Source: an uncultured Lachnospiraceae bacterium (GTDB taxonomy: Bacteria; Bacillota; Clostridia; Lachnospirales; Lachnospiraceae). Taken from it: a stretch of 64,000 nucleotides of DNA. The stretch lies in NCBI GenBank assembly GCA_910588775.1, contig CAJURH010000012.1, forward strand, positions 1 through 64,000, read 5' to 3'. Every line of letters starts with the position of its first letter. The first letter of the stretch is position 1. Position numbers and translations under genes: made by a program. This document shows, one piece after another, positions 18,301-24,592 of the stretch. The notes under the pieces are model-generated. The model was not told the DNA's origin. It made no database searches and was given only the letters and a program-made list of their open reading frames with translations.

Positions 18301-18886
18301 TAGCCTCTGACAGGCCAGACACCTGTGTGATGCGCTCTCCGAAACCATTCAACCCCGCCGCGGAAGTTATGGTGAACAGTCCCTTATTATCCAATGTCCA
18401 GCTAAAACCTTTGCTTAAGGTTCCCTTATCCGTAACCGTCCCCTTTTCCAGTGCAAATGATTCCTGCTGCCCGGCATTGGGCTCTTCTAGTTCCATCTCC
18501 GCTGATTCATTGACTGCCTCTGGATTTCCCGGCTCATCCAGAGCTACAGGCTCTTCTGGCTCCCGCGTTTCCACTGGCTCTTGCGTTTCCCTTGGCATCT
18601 GCAATTCCTCGGGATCTTCTGTCTCTTTCGGCGCTTGCGTTTCCTCGGGCTCTTCTGTCTCCCTCAGCTCTTGCGTTTCCTCGAACTCCTCGGGCTCCTT
18701 CGGCTCTTGCGTCGCCTCGGGCTCCTCTGTCAATTCCTCCATCGTTTCCGGTTCCGCCTGTTTTAGGCTCTCTTCCCATGACGGGGGCAGCTCTTCGTTA
18801 CCGTCGAATGTCGCCCCTAACGTCACAACGCTTTGCAGCGTCATCATCGCCGCCAGAAACATGGCCACAACTTTCTTAAATTTCAT
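12398..18886 (-). CDS. Secreted BspA-like leucine-rich-repeat protein with cysteine-peptidase-like domain and Ig-like repeats
   Basis: Very large surface protein, 2162 residues. Order of parts: signal peptide (about 1-27); an E/P/T-rich linker with repeated ETQEP-type units (about 35-115); a long array of LRR_5/BspA repeats (F-x-G-C-x-x-L, I-G-x-x-A-F) to about residue 980; a second LRR array (about 1040-1260); a region with Cys1495 (NGICFGMA), His1594 (GGYHALLPY) and Asp1616/Asn1618 (IYDCNAP) that looks like a papain/C39-fold peptidase; an EF-hand-like loop (DSNGDGEMDE); and about three Big_2-type domains at the Lys-rich C-terminus. No LPxTG or transmembrane anchor is seen. The ATG at 18886 is preferred over 18892 because AGGAGG lies 8 nt upstream. 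It has its own promoter and terminator. The repeat domains suggest adhesion; the peptidase role is inference. Confidence 0.88.
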   Translation of the reverse strand: MKFKKVVAMFLAAMMTLQSVVTLGATFDGNEELPPSWEESLKQAEPETMEELTEEPEATQEPKEPEEFEETQELRETEEPEETQAPKETEDPEELQMPRETQEPVETREPEEPVALDEPGNPEAVNESAEMELEEPNAGQQESFALEKGTVTDKGTLSKGFSWTLDNKGLFTITSAAGLNGFGERITQVSGLSEAKRRQVKTIYFESGTWNHGTYDDSLFPNAQTLVVGEKVRAYYDNEDRYNDNGAKKNTTIKSIQILGESHVALHKYLALENVQASGNMGQLNLNACSQLQTITVTGSVEEVLAEDCTALKTVYVRKWRSADTWQNNFQGDTSLESVIVAETSSGFWSLENAAFANCTNLREIKVPAKLREIGCSYYGADAPFYGCDALQEFPDFSYVEVLGDYAFRNCANLIEADFPNLKDKQEVSGVFSGCANLERVSLSGPQMNTISLDSGNFEDCTSLKSVEIDADITKLGIGEFENCSSLTDFPDFSSVKSIGIEAFLNCAGLERITIRESLSSMGKSAFKGCTGLKKAYFQKVDDWYAENTFENCVSLEAMVIGEMEEAASFGGRTFYNCGKLKTLVMPKGIRSLNEEEFYKCESLQKLPDLSELKWVNTSYTKDRTTRVFYGCSSLEEVVFPETTDIDGNKFSMFENCSSLKRVVMPVKTGDLGMYMFAGCGSLEKIEGLEKAGDVTGVESSAFKGCESLKELKLPDTVRYINSYPEGLEVFEFPEKMSAVKIRYAETPNLREVTIPETAPILEEAFKDHGTLETVTLAGNRPEIPRRAFSGCANLKKVQFPTGLTDIKAFAFLNCSRLESVQLPEGTANIGESAFSGCADLKSVQLPDSLRTIDKQAFQGCASLGAVALPAGLTAIGESAFSASGLKEIEIPAEVAEIKSRTFYECPNLARVGMSSGSKKIRNDAFSGGMDKLILLSQALQMDGNAISNAREVIIDSSDVTMLSSALQMRAGTAKVYFMQGALEFGNGSITQKSELGVKNQLYVYIAPEVSAISGTLANSSATSVTIIGETGSLAEEYAVKKGYTFQSLDGEHNQDDPENVGSIQKDFQYRIENQKAIVIEYIGRSKNVNTPETLGGYPVAKIQAGAFRSRILANGEEGIEKIHFPASVETVEPGFASSWMTSLKEVTVDAANPHLVVIDGGLYSKDRTKLILALPYAKNISIPNTVKVIGGNAFKDTGVREVNLPDSVQRLEENSFSSQRLSKVTLPNTLKEIGPRAFAGSALAELEIPVGVKAIGEEAFSGSKLEHLDLPDTVEALGDRAFSKANEMLFVTLRENVKTLGEDLFAKSEKCSIYGIGASKAERELQREYPDQYERGATLGRYTLGMYVRDDTGINSGRMLHSGNNISVKFTKPMWMVSGKRSGGIDCATGKKYINETGYEMGKIEEMQIAITNGLPSETEFAVMVEAGSLREPKTGDEIGEWDSRGVWSKKTMEDFWGTSNPTEEIPQGLFQWMLGHGKGNVQKIINDGKNGICFGMATTAALVRSGLPDIATFGEKQLYSTGPEARSSALNGLDLKTYWQLSYILQLTPEVSKSLNETKNDYEGMIAAVKEMVIDKKTLCVIGVENWGGGYHALLPYSIKENKDGTIIEIEIYDCNAPNKEYVLKVVKNAGGYSVGAISGRNEVISYKGIKYWKITNQVNEVAKAYANGDPCPDLGMDFGDVLNLIMPSSALDALGEAENMVIRKGAKTATVKNGEMQGDALVEISQMGDSSQGAASGSHLYWTDGSSPLEVSGLNKRVQVALTGDYSQVQVGGCNGSSARLDAADRQGETTLAEITTGRKNQFQLKIAYPGEPEKEIESIELEGTAAQKAVVQDSSKGAVVEGAAQMSVTVIKDGEEKKEDLKELNQYKKIEISVDKDTEEIVVKGDSNGDGEMDETINKPKPAQKVEEIKLSQTQLSLYPTQKATLTAQALPQSAANKSLKFVSGSPAVASVTSAGVITAKKSGTAQIKAMAQDGSGVTAVCKVTVKKAVVKLNATKIPLQKSKSTTALKVMEMEKGDKITSWVSSKPKIVSVTANGKLKAGKKLGQSTITVKTEFGAKAKCIVTVQKKKPALKSFTVAGKEKAINKNKVTLKKGKKLTLIINRNPITSTEKLKYASSAPKVASVTQKGVIKAKKKGKCKITIKSGNKKKKTVTITVK

Positions 18887-18908
18887 ATTCATTCCCTCCT
18901 ATTCCATT

Positions 18909-18936
18909 ATTTTATACCCACAAACGTATTTGTCAA
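18909..18936 (-). promoter_or_regulatory. Sigma-A promoter of the BspA-like gene
   Basis: On the minus strand, -35 TTGACA (18931-18936) and -10 TAAAAT (18909-18914) have a 16 bp spacer, giving a very short leader before the AGGAGG and ATG. Confidence 0.65.
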
Positions 18937-18977
18937 AGCATTTAGACATTCACTTTCGGAAAATTTACCAAAAAACC

Positions 18978-19006
18978 TTGCCTTACAGTTTTAAAAACCA
19001 TATAAT
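18978..19006 (+). promoter_or_regulatory. Sigma-A promoter of the DUF1836 gene
   Basis: -35 TTGCCT (18978-18983) and -10 TATAAT (19001-19006) with a 17 bp spacer, about 45 nt upstream of the ATG at 19053. Confidence 0.75.
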
Positions 19007-19052
19007 GTGTCTATAACCTATCTGAAAATCAATATAAGCAAGGTGATAAGAT

Positions 19053-19679
19053 ATGAAAATAGACAGTAAAGATATGTTGAACAGCATTTTGGAAAGCGTT
19101 TCGCGAATTGACTACATCAAACCGGAAGATTTGCCCAACATCCATCTGTACATGGATCAGGTAACCACCTTCATGGACGCTCAGCTTGAATCCACCAAAC
19201 GGCATTCCCAGGATAAAATCCTGACGAAAACCATGATTAATAACTATGCCAAGAACCGGCTTCTTCCTCCGCCCGAGAAGAAGAAGTACAGTAAGGAACA
19301 TCTGTTGTTGCTTATTTTCATCTATTATTTTAAAAATATTCTCTCCATCAACGATATCCAGGCTTTGCTCCATCCCATCACGGACAAATATTTTGAAAAC
19401 AAAGACGGCTGGAATCTGCAGGATATCTACACCGAGGTGTTCAGCATGGAAAAAGGGCAGATTGAATACCTCAAAAAAGATTTGATAAAGCGGTACAACG
19501 TAGCTGGCGAAACTTTCTCACAGGCGCCAGAAGAAGACCGGGAATACCTACAGTTATTTTCCTTCCTCTGCCTGCTCAGCTTCGATGTCTATGTAAAGAA
19601 GATGATTCTTGAAAAAATCCTGGATGATATGCAAGACAAGCCACCTTCCAAGGGCAAAAATAGCGATGAGAAAAAATAA
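19053..19679 (+). CDS. DUF1836 family protein (putative HTH regulator)
   Basis: A 208-residue cytoplasmic protein. The central part (LTKTMINNYAKNRLLPPPEKKKYSKEHLLLLIFI) is the signature of DUF1836, a Firmicutes family resembling MerR-type winged helix-turn-helix proteins. The segment that follows (SINDIQALLHPI) also fits. AAGGTGAT lies upstream of the ATG. It has its own promoter and is convergent with the YhaM-like gene. The target is unknown; the DNA-binding role comes from the family and is not shown here. Confidence 0.82.
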   Translation: MKIDSKDMLNSILESVSRIDYIKPEDLPNIHLYMDQVTTFMDAQLESTKRHSQDKILTKTMINNYAKNRLLPPPEKKKYSKEHLLLLIFIYYFKNILSINDIQALLHPITDKYFENKDGWNLQDIYTEVFSMEKGQIEYLKKDLIKRYNVAGETFSQAPEEDREYLQLFSFLCLLSFDVYVKKMILEKILDDMQDKPPSKGKNSDEKK

Positions 19680-19714
19680 GGAAAACCAGGGCTTACACCT
19701 CCCCGGTTTTCCTT
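19678..19714 (-). terminator. Terminator of the YhaM/HtrA-like unit, overlapping the yhaM stop
   Basis: Perfect 10-bp arms AAGGAAAACC (19678-19687) and GGTTTTCCTT (19705-19714), extended inward by GGG/CCC. On the minus strand the stem is followed by TTATTTTTT. The YhaM stop codon (19693-19695) sits in the loop. On the plus strand there is no T-run. Confidence 0.7.
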
Positions 19715-20640
19715 AAATTAGATTCAAACAGCCGATTGTATCCAAGCCAATCCTTCTTCGCCCCCGCCGATCCGAAGACCTCGGTCAGCGTCTCCATGCG
19801 CGCATCTGTATTGTCCGCCAGATTCAGAGCCACAGCTTCCGCCAAAGCTGGCTTCTTCGGCGATCCATATTCTAATTCCCCATGATGCGATAAGATACAG
19901 TGTTTCAGCTCGCTAGCCAGCACATCTGGAAATCCCGGTATTTCCCGGATTATATCATGGATAATCTCCGTCCCGATCACAATATGCCCCAATAACTGCC
20001 CATCATCGGTATAATCGTTGAGCGGAAAGGCGGACAGCTCCCTGGTCTTTCCTATATCATGGCAGAGCGCCGCTGTAATCAGCAAATCGCGGTTCAGCAC
20101 TTGATACGCGGACGCATAAAAATCGCACAACCTGGCCACGCCGATGGTATGCTCCAGCAATCCACCCACAAAACCATGGTGCACTGTTTTTGCCGCGGAA
20201 TGATTCTTAAACACCTCAAAAAACTCTTTGTCCTCTATAAAAAGACGAGTTAAAAGCTGTGATAAATATGGGTTTTTCACAGAACGGATGTAATCTAACA
20301 ATTTGCTCGTCATCTCATCCACGCTGTTTTCACTGACAGGCAGATAGTCAGCTGCATTGTATTCGCCGTCTTTCGCCTTGCGCACCCGTTTTATGCTAAT
20401 CTGCAAAGCCCCGGCAAAACTGTTGACGTCACCTACAATGGCGATATAGTCCATCGCGCTGAATTCATCAATCCCCTGGGAATTGGGGTCCCATATTTTT
20501 GCGTCCACCACACCGGTCCGGTCCTGCAAAATCAGGCTCTCGTAGGGCTTTCCATTCTTCGTCACGGCCGCCTGCTTCTGTTTGCACAGATATATTTCGC
20601 CTACCCGCTCTCCCTCGTTCAACTCGTTAATAAATTTCAT
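19693..20640 (-). CDS. yhaM: 3'-5' exoribonuclease, YhaM family (OB fold + HD domain)
   Basis: A 315-residue protein resembling Bacillus YhaM, a 3'-5' exonuclease acting on RNA and single-stranded DNA. The N-terminal OB-fold covers roughly residues 1-110 (LILQDRTGVVDAKIWD). The HD metal-binding domain follows (VHHGFVGGLLEHTIG, then LCHDIGKTRELS, ILSHHGELEYGSPKKP and ADNTDARM). The start is ATG 20640, with GGGAGGAG immediately upstream; an upstream in-frame ATG at 20664 lacks a site and would overlap the previous gene. It lies 13 nt after the HtrA-like gene, so the two are probably cotranscribed. Confidence 0.9.
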   Translation of the reverse strand: MKFINELNEGERVGEIYLCKQKQAAVTKNGKPYESLILQDRTGVVDAKIWDPNSQGIDEFSAMDYIAIVGDVNSFAGALQISIKRVRKAKDGEYNAADYLPVSENSVDEMTSKLLDYIRSVKNPYLSQLLTRLFIEDKEFFEVFKNHSAAKTVHHGFVGGLLEHTIGVARLCDFYASAYQVLNRDLLITAALCHDIGKTRELSAFPLNDYTDDGQLLGHIVIGTEIIHDIIREIPGFPDVLASELKHCILSHHGELEYGSPKKPALAEAVALNLADNTDARMETLTEVFGSAGAKKDWLGYNRLFESNLRKTGEV

Positions 20641-20653
20641 TTCTCCTCCCTCT

Positions 20654-21958
20654 CTATTTGACATCCAGTGTTACGTTAATCTTTGTCTGGCCGTAGCTTT
20701 CCGCCCCTTTTCGCATAACTGCCAGCTCCACCTTCTGTCCCTTTTCGCATTTTTGCAATTCCGCATAAAAGCGCTGCATCGTGTGTATATCTTTCTTATT
20801 AAACGACGTGATCACATCGCCTCTCTGAATGCCCGCCTCCATAGCTGGAGAATCCTCTTCCACCTTATCCACGAAAATCCCCCTGGATATTTCCATGCTC
20901 TTGGCCGTTTCCTCGGACACCTCCTGACCTCGGACGCCCATATAGAGAATATCTTTCCCGTTGGATAAATTTTCAATCAAGGGCTTTAACTGGGATACTG
21001 ATAGCGCCTTCACCATCGTCTGCGTGTCTTCCGGGCCATACGCCATAGCAATAACTCCGATGATGTTGCCGGACGTGTCCAACAGCATGCCGCTTCCCTG
21101 GCCACTTCCCAGAATGTCCGTCGTCAGAAGATTATACTCCATATCTGTCACCGGAACTTTGTTGGTCACAGAGGTCACATTTCCGTAAACCACCGAATCG
21201 TTGTAGCCTGTGGGTTTGCCGATGGCGATAACCGCTTTTCCCTGCACCAGACTATAGGAATTCCCCAGTTTGGCAACCGTAACATGCTCCAGCGTGGATT
21301 TCTTCAGGGAAGCCGAAGACACCTGAATCACCGCCAATCCAGTGGCCGAATCCCCTTTAACTCCGACTGCCTGCGCGGTGGACCCATCCACAAATTCCAC
21401 CTTTATGCGCTCCGCCTCTGACAAAGCCGCCAATTCTGTCAGAATAAACATCTCCGTGCCATTATTCTCAATGATAATGCCTTCCGACTCACCGGAAGAC
21501 AAAAGCGTATTATCCAACAAATCCTCTTTCTTTTCTATTCCCGACACATGGACTAGGGCCTTTCTGGGATTTTCTGAAATCTTGAGAATCTCGTTGTATA
21601 TCTTTTCATAATCCGCCAACGTAATGTTGCGAGGCACTTCCACTATCTGGGGCGCGGGCGTATCCGCTTCTTTTATCTCTTTAGCCTCCTCTGGCTCATC
21701 CCTTGGAATCTCCACTTCCCGTTCCTGACGGCGACTCCTACTCTGATAATCCTCCGCCGCGGAAAAAGTCAAAGAAAAAGCTATAGCAGCCACTATGCCA
21801 AACAAGGCCGCGCCACCTGTGACAGACGCTGCCCGTATAAATAAATTCTTTCTGTTGACTGGCCTGTTTTTGATAGTCTCTCTTATAAAATTATATTCCC
21901 CTGCATTCATATCAGAAGAATGATCGACTGACTTTGAAGTTTTTTTCCCTTCACCCAT
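20654..21958 (-). CDS. Membrane-anchored HtrA-like PDZ protein, catalytic triad lost
   Basis: A 434-residue protein: cytoplasmic Ser/Thr/Lys-rich N-terminus, one transmembrane segment (about 43-68), an acidic E/P linker, a trypsin-like domain (about 125-325) and a PDZ domain (about 338-425, IFVDKVEEDSPAMEAGIQRGDVI). The layout is that of HtrA/DegP. In the conserved positions His of ILTNNHV is Ala177 (ILTELAAL), Asp of TDLAV is Gly207 (ATGLAVIQV), and the GNSGGPL serine motif reads GQGSGML. It is therefore probably a pseudoprotease that still binds peptide ends through PDZ. GGAGG lies 7 nt before the ATG. The operon continues into yhaM. Confidence 0.85.
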   Translation of the reverse strand: MGEGKKTSKSVDHSSDMNAGEYNFIRETIKNRPVNRKNLFIRAASVTGGAALFGIVAAIAFSLTFSAAEDYQSRSRRQEREVEIPRDEPEEAKEIKEADTPAPQIVEVPRNITLADYEKIYNEILKISENPRKALVHVSGIEKKEDLLDNTLLSSGESEGIIIENNGTEMFILTELAALSEAERIKVEFVDGSTAQAVGVKGDSATGLAVIQVSSASLKKSTLEHVTVAKLGNSYSLVQGKAVIAIGKPTGYNDSVVYGNVTSVTNKVPVTDMEYNLLTTDILGSGQGSGMLLDTSGNIIGVIAMAYGPEDTQTMVKALSVSQLKPLIENLSNGKDILYMGVRGQEVSEETAKSMEISRGIFVDKVEEDSPAMEAGIQRGDVITSFNKKDIHTMQRFYAELQKCEKGQKVELAVMRKGAESYGQTKINVTLDVK

Positions 21959-22315
21959 AGGAAAACCTCCTGCTCCAGCTACTGAACACGCCCTGAAACT
22001 ACGGTTATTTTACCAAACAGTTATGAACATTCTATGAATACCCCGAATTTTTTGACCTGTTGGCAATTTCTTTTCCAAAAAGTGAAAAAAAACCTTCACA
22101 TTTCTTTCACCGTAAGGACACAGATTTTACACATTTTGTGGTTATAGTTATTAAGTGTTAAGGATAAACCCTTTTCAAACAAATTCTTTTTCATACGCCG
22201 GTGCGTGCAGAGCGTACCGGCATTCCTTTCCAGCTTGTCTTAAGCATTCCACAGATTTTCCAGTAAACATGCTTTTATATTGCACTCTTTCCCAGAATAA
22301 GGTACAATAGAAACC
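21959..22315. other. Divergent intergenic region (357 bp)
   Basis: AT-rich gap between the HtrA-like gene (minus) and the KapD-like gene (plus). It holds the KapD promoter at its right end and a perfect-to-wobble 9-bp inverted repeat (22197-22205 with 22213-22221, 7-nt loop) with no T-run on either strand. A weak promoter-like pair (TTTACA-17-TATTAA, about 22130-22160) precedes the hairpin on the plus strand, so a short RNA is conceivable. No reading frame of note. Confidence 0.4.
22280..22308 (+). promoter_or_regulatory. Sigma-A promoter of the KapD-like gene (leaderless transcript)
   Basis: -35 TTGCAC (22280-22285) and -10 TACAAT (22303-22308) with a 17 bp spacer. The -10 ends 7 nt before the ATG at 22316, so the expected transcription start falls on or next to the start codon. 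Confidence 0.7.
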
Positions 22316-23269
22316 ATGAATTATATAGTGTTAGACCTAGAATGGAACCAATGCCCAAAAGGAAAGGAAAAAGAAGACGTCAATCTTCCCTTTGAGATTA
22401 TCGAAATTGGTGCAGTAAAATTAAATAGCAGCCGGAAGACCATAGCAGAGTTTCACCGATTTATCAAACCGCAGGTCTACCATTGGATTCACAGCAAGAC
22501 CCGCGAGATTCTTCACCTGGATTACAGCCGCCTAAAAGACGGAACGCCTTTCCCCGAAGCGGTGCGACAGTTCTTTGCATGGTGTGGCGAGAACTGCAGA
22601 TTTTGCAGTTGGGGCAATCAAGATTTGCTTGAAATGCAGCGTAACCTGAAATACTATGGTTTAGAAAATCTTCTGCCCGGGCCTATGAAATACTTCGACG
22701 TACAGAAATTATTCAGCCTCCAGTACGAAGACGGCAGCTCCAGAAAATCCCTGGAATACGCCATCGACTTTCTGGAATTATCGAAAACGGAAAATTTTCA
22801 CCAGGCTTTGGCGGATGCCCGCTATGCGGCGGCCATTCTTAAGCAAATGGAAGAGGACTGCATACTTCGCAATTTTTCCATGGATGTATACCAGAACCCT
22901 AAGTGTAAGAGTGATGAGATCCACATTTTCTATGACGACTACGAGAAATTCATTTCCAGAGAATTTCCGAACAAAGAAGCCGCCATTGGCGATTCAGAAG
23001 TGAGCAGCACCCGCTGCCCTCTATGCCATAAACCGGCCAAGAAGAAAATCCGCTGGTTCTCTGTAAACGCCAGAAGATATTTCAGCGTTTCCATATGTTC
23101 GGAACACGGATTTTTAAAGGGAAAAGTCCGAATGAAAAAGACAAATGAAGGAAAATTCTTTGTGGAAAAGACCATTTCCCTGATTGATGAGAAGGATGCA
23201 AAGCGAATCCTGGAGAAAAAGGAACTGCTTTGCGCCAAAAGAAGACTGCACCGAAAATCAGTGCAGTAA
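22316..23269 (+). CDS. DEDDh 3'-5' exonuclease, KapD/ERI-1-like, with C-terminal zinc-ribbon-like segment
   Basis: A 317-residue protein. The RNase T/DnaQ fold occupies about 1-180: Exo I DLEW (Asp7, Glu9), Exo II around WGNQDLLEM, and Exo III FHQALADARYAA with the catalytic His and Asp. Closest in style to KapD and ERI-1-type exonucleases, which trim RNA 3' ends. After residue 225 there is a CPLC...C..H arrangement (RCPLCHKPAKK, SICSEHG) that looks like a zinc ribbon. No Shine-Dalgarno site precedes the ATG, and the promoter places the transcript start at the ATG. The 3' end overlaps the convergent dacF-like gene by 12 bp. Confidence 0.85.
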   Translation: MNYIVLDLEWNQCPKGKEKEDVNLPFEIIEIGAVKLNSSRKTIAEFHRFIKPQVYHWIHSKTREILHLDYSRLKDGTPFPEAVRQFFAWCGENCRFCSWGNQDLLEMQRNLKYYGLENLLPGPMKYFDVQKLFSLQYEDGSSRKSLEYAIDFLELSKTENFHQALADARYAAAILKQMEEDCILRNFSMDVYQNPKCKSDEIHIFYDDYEKFISREFPNKEAAIGDSEVSSTRCPLCHKPAKKKIRWFSVNARRYFSVSICSEHGFLKGKVRMKKTNEGKFFVEKTISLIDEKDAKRILEKKELLCAKRRLHRKSVQ

Positions 23270-23275
23270 GTCTTT
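23245..23275 (+). terminator. Candidate terminator of the KapD-like gene
   Basis: Seven-base arms ACTGCAC (23245-23251) and GTGCAGT (23261-23267) are followed by AAGTCTTTT. It spans the stop codon and lies in the overlap with the convergent gene. The T-tract is short, so this is tentative. Confidence 0.4.
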
Positions 23276-24592
23276 TAACAGCAAGTTTTCATATTGATAA
23301 GAATAACCCACATAGTGATCTTTATAATAAAATGTGGTTTTGATACGCCATGGTCCAGCAGCATTCGGTTCCATGGCCTTTTTTTGCGTCAACTTCTTTT
23401 TTGAAATCCCTTTGGGCAAAAACACCCATCCTGGGGAACGCTCCTGGGTCCAGTAGGCATTTTCCCAGTTCTGAAAGAATCCCTGAGAGCACCCCAATGG
23501 CGCCTCCGCTTTAATATCGTGGACCTTCTTGGAATGTTTCCATTTGAAGTTATCGAAGCCGTAATCCAAAAGGGCCGTGGTGTCTGAATATATGGGCGTT
23601 CCATCTGTTTTCAGGTTTACGCATACGAGAATGCGGTTTTCCTTTTTGGCAAATGTAACCAGTGTATTTAACGCCTGGTCCGTATAACCGGTTTTCCCAC
23701 CCCGGCAGCCTGTATAATACCACTCATCGTCGGAGAGCAGTTTCTGGTGATTGAGCAGATAACGGGTTTCCTCCTCCATATTTGTAGGCGGAATCTCATA
23801 ATATATGGTCGTCACTATGTTCAAAAATGTCTGGTTGTGGTAGGCTTCACGGGCAATTAGAGCCATATCGTAAGCCGTTACATAATGATTTTCATCGTGC
23901 AAACCGTGAGGATTGACGAAATGGGTGTCTTCACAACCCAACTGGGCGGCGCGCTGGTTCATCTTGTCCACAAACGCCTCCACCGAGCCAGCCACGTGCT
24001 CTGCAAGGCCCATAGCCACTTCGTTGGCCGAAGCCAGCATCAGTCCGTACAGACACTGTTCCACCGTCAACTGCTCTCCCACGTCTATGCCAATGTGGCT
24101 ACTCTCTGGTTCTATGCCGTAGACTGCATTTTCCGAAAATGTAACCACATCGGATAAGTTCGCATTTTCAATGGTGAGCAGAGCCGTCATGATCTTGGTA
24201 ATGCTTGCCGGATACTGTTTCTGATGCATATTTTTTTCATAGAGGCATACGCCATAATCCACATCCATCAGAACCGCCGACTCTGCCTGCACCTGAGGCC
24301 CCTGAGGCCATCCAGGTATTTCATTGGACTCCACAGGCATGTAATAGGACGGCGGATAAGGGTCTGGCGTGGCCTCTGGCTGTTGGGAAGAATCCTCAGA
24401 AGACTCCTGGGCAGGTTCCTCTGAGAGATCCTGTGACTCTGTATAAACCGGAAGTTCCTGTTCGCCTTCTCCCATTTCCTGGGCATACGCATACAATGGA
24501 TGGACCCCATATAAGCTCATGACCAACGCCAGCAAAACTGGCAATATTCTAATCTTCTTCTGTCTCTTCCTCATCTTCTGCACTATCCTCAT
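23258..24592 (-). CDS. dacF: D-alanyl-D-alanine carboxypeptidase (DacF/PBP5 family)
   Basis: Low-molecular-weight penicillin-binding protein of about 444 residues that trims peptidoglycan pentapeptides. It has an N-terminal signal segment (ILPVLLALVMSLYG), a Ser/Glu/Pro linker, then the peptidase S11 motifs: SITK with the nucleophilic Ser and Lys (KQYPASITKIMTALL), SAN (LASANEVAMGLAEHVAG) and KTG (GGKTGYTDQA), followed by a C-terminal domain. The start is uncertain: ATG 24592 or 24574 (6 codons later); both lie inside the end of the trigger-factor-like gene, an overlap of 26-44 nt that suggests translational coupling. Confidence 0.9.
   Translation of the reverse strand: MRIVQKMRKRQKKIRILPVLLALVMSLYGVHPLYAYAQEMGEGEQELPVYTESQDLSEEPAQESSEDSSQQPEATPDPYPPSYYMPVESNEIPGWPQGPQVQAESAVLMDVDYGVCLYEKNMHQKQYPASITKIMTALLTIENANLSDVVTFSENAVYGIEPESSHIGIDVGEQLTVEQCLYGLMLASANEVAMGLAEHVAGSVEAFVDKMNQRAAQLGCEDTHFVNPHGLHDENHYVTAYDMALIAREAYHNQTFLNIVTTIYYEIPPTNMEEETRYLLNHQKLLSDDEWYYTGCRGGKTGYTDQALNTLVTFAKKENRILVCVNLKTDGTPIYSDTTALLDYGFDNFKWKHSKKVHDIKAEAPLGCSQGFFQNWENAYWTQERSPGWVFLPKGISKKKLTQKKAMEPNAAGPWRIKTTFYYKDHYVGYSYQYENLLLKDLLH

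Noticed and set aside
18520..18780. CRISPR or tandem DNA repeat in the Glu-rich part of the BspA-like gene
   Set aside because: Units are irregular in-frame coding repeats with no spacers; explained by the E/P/T linker.
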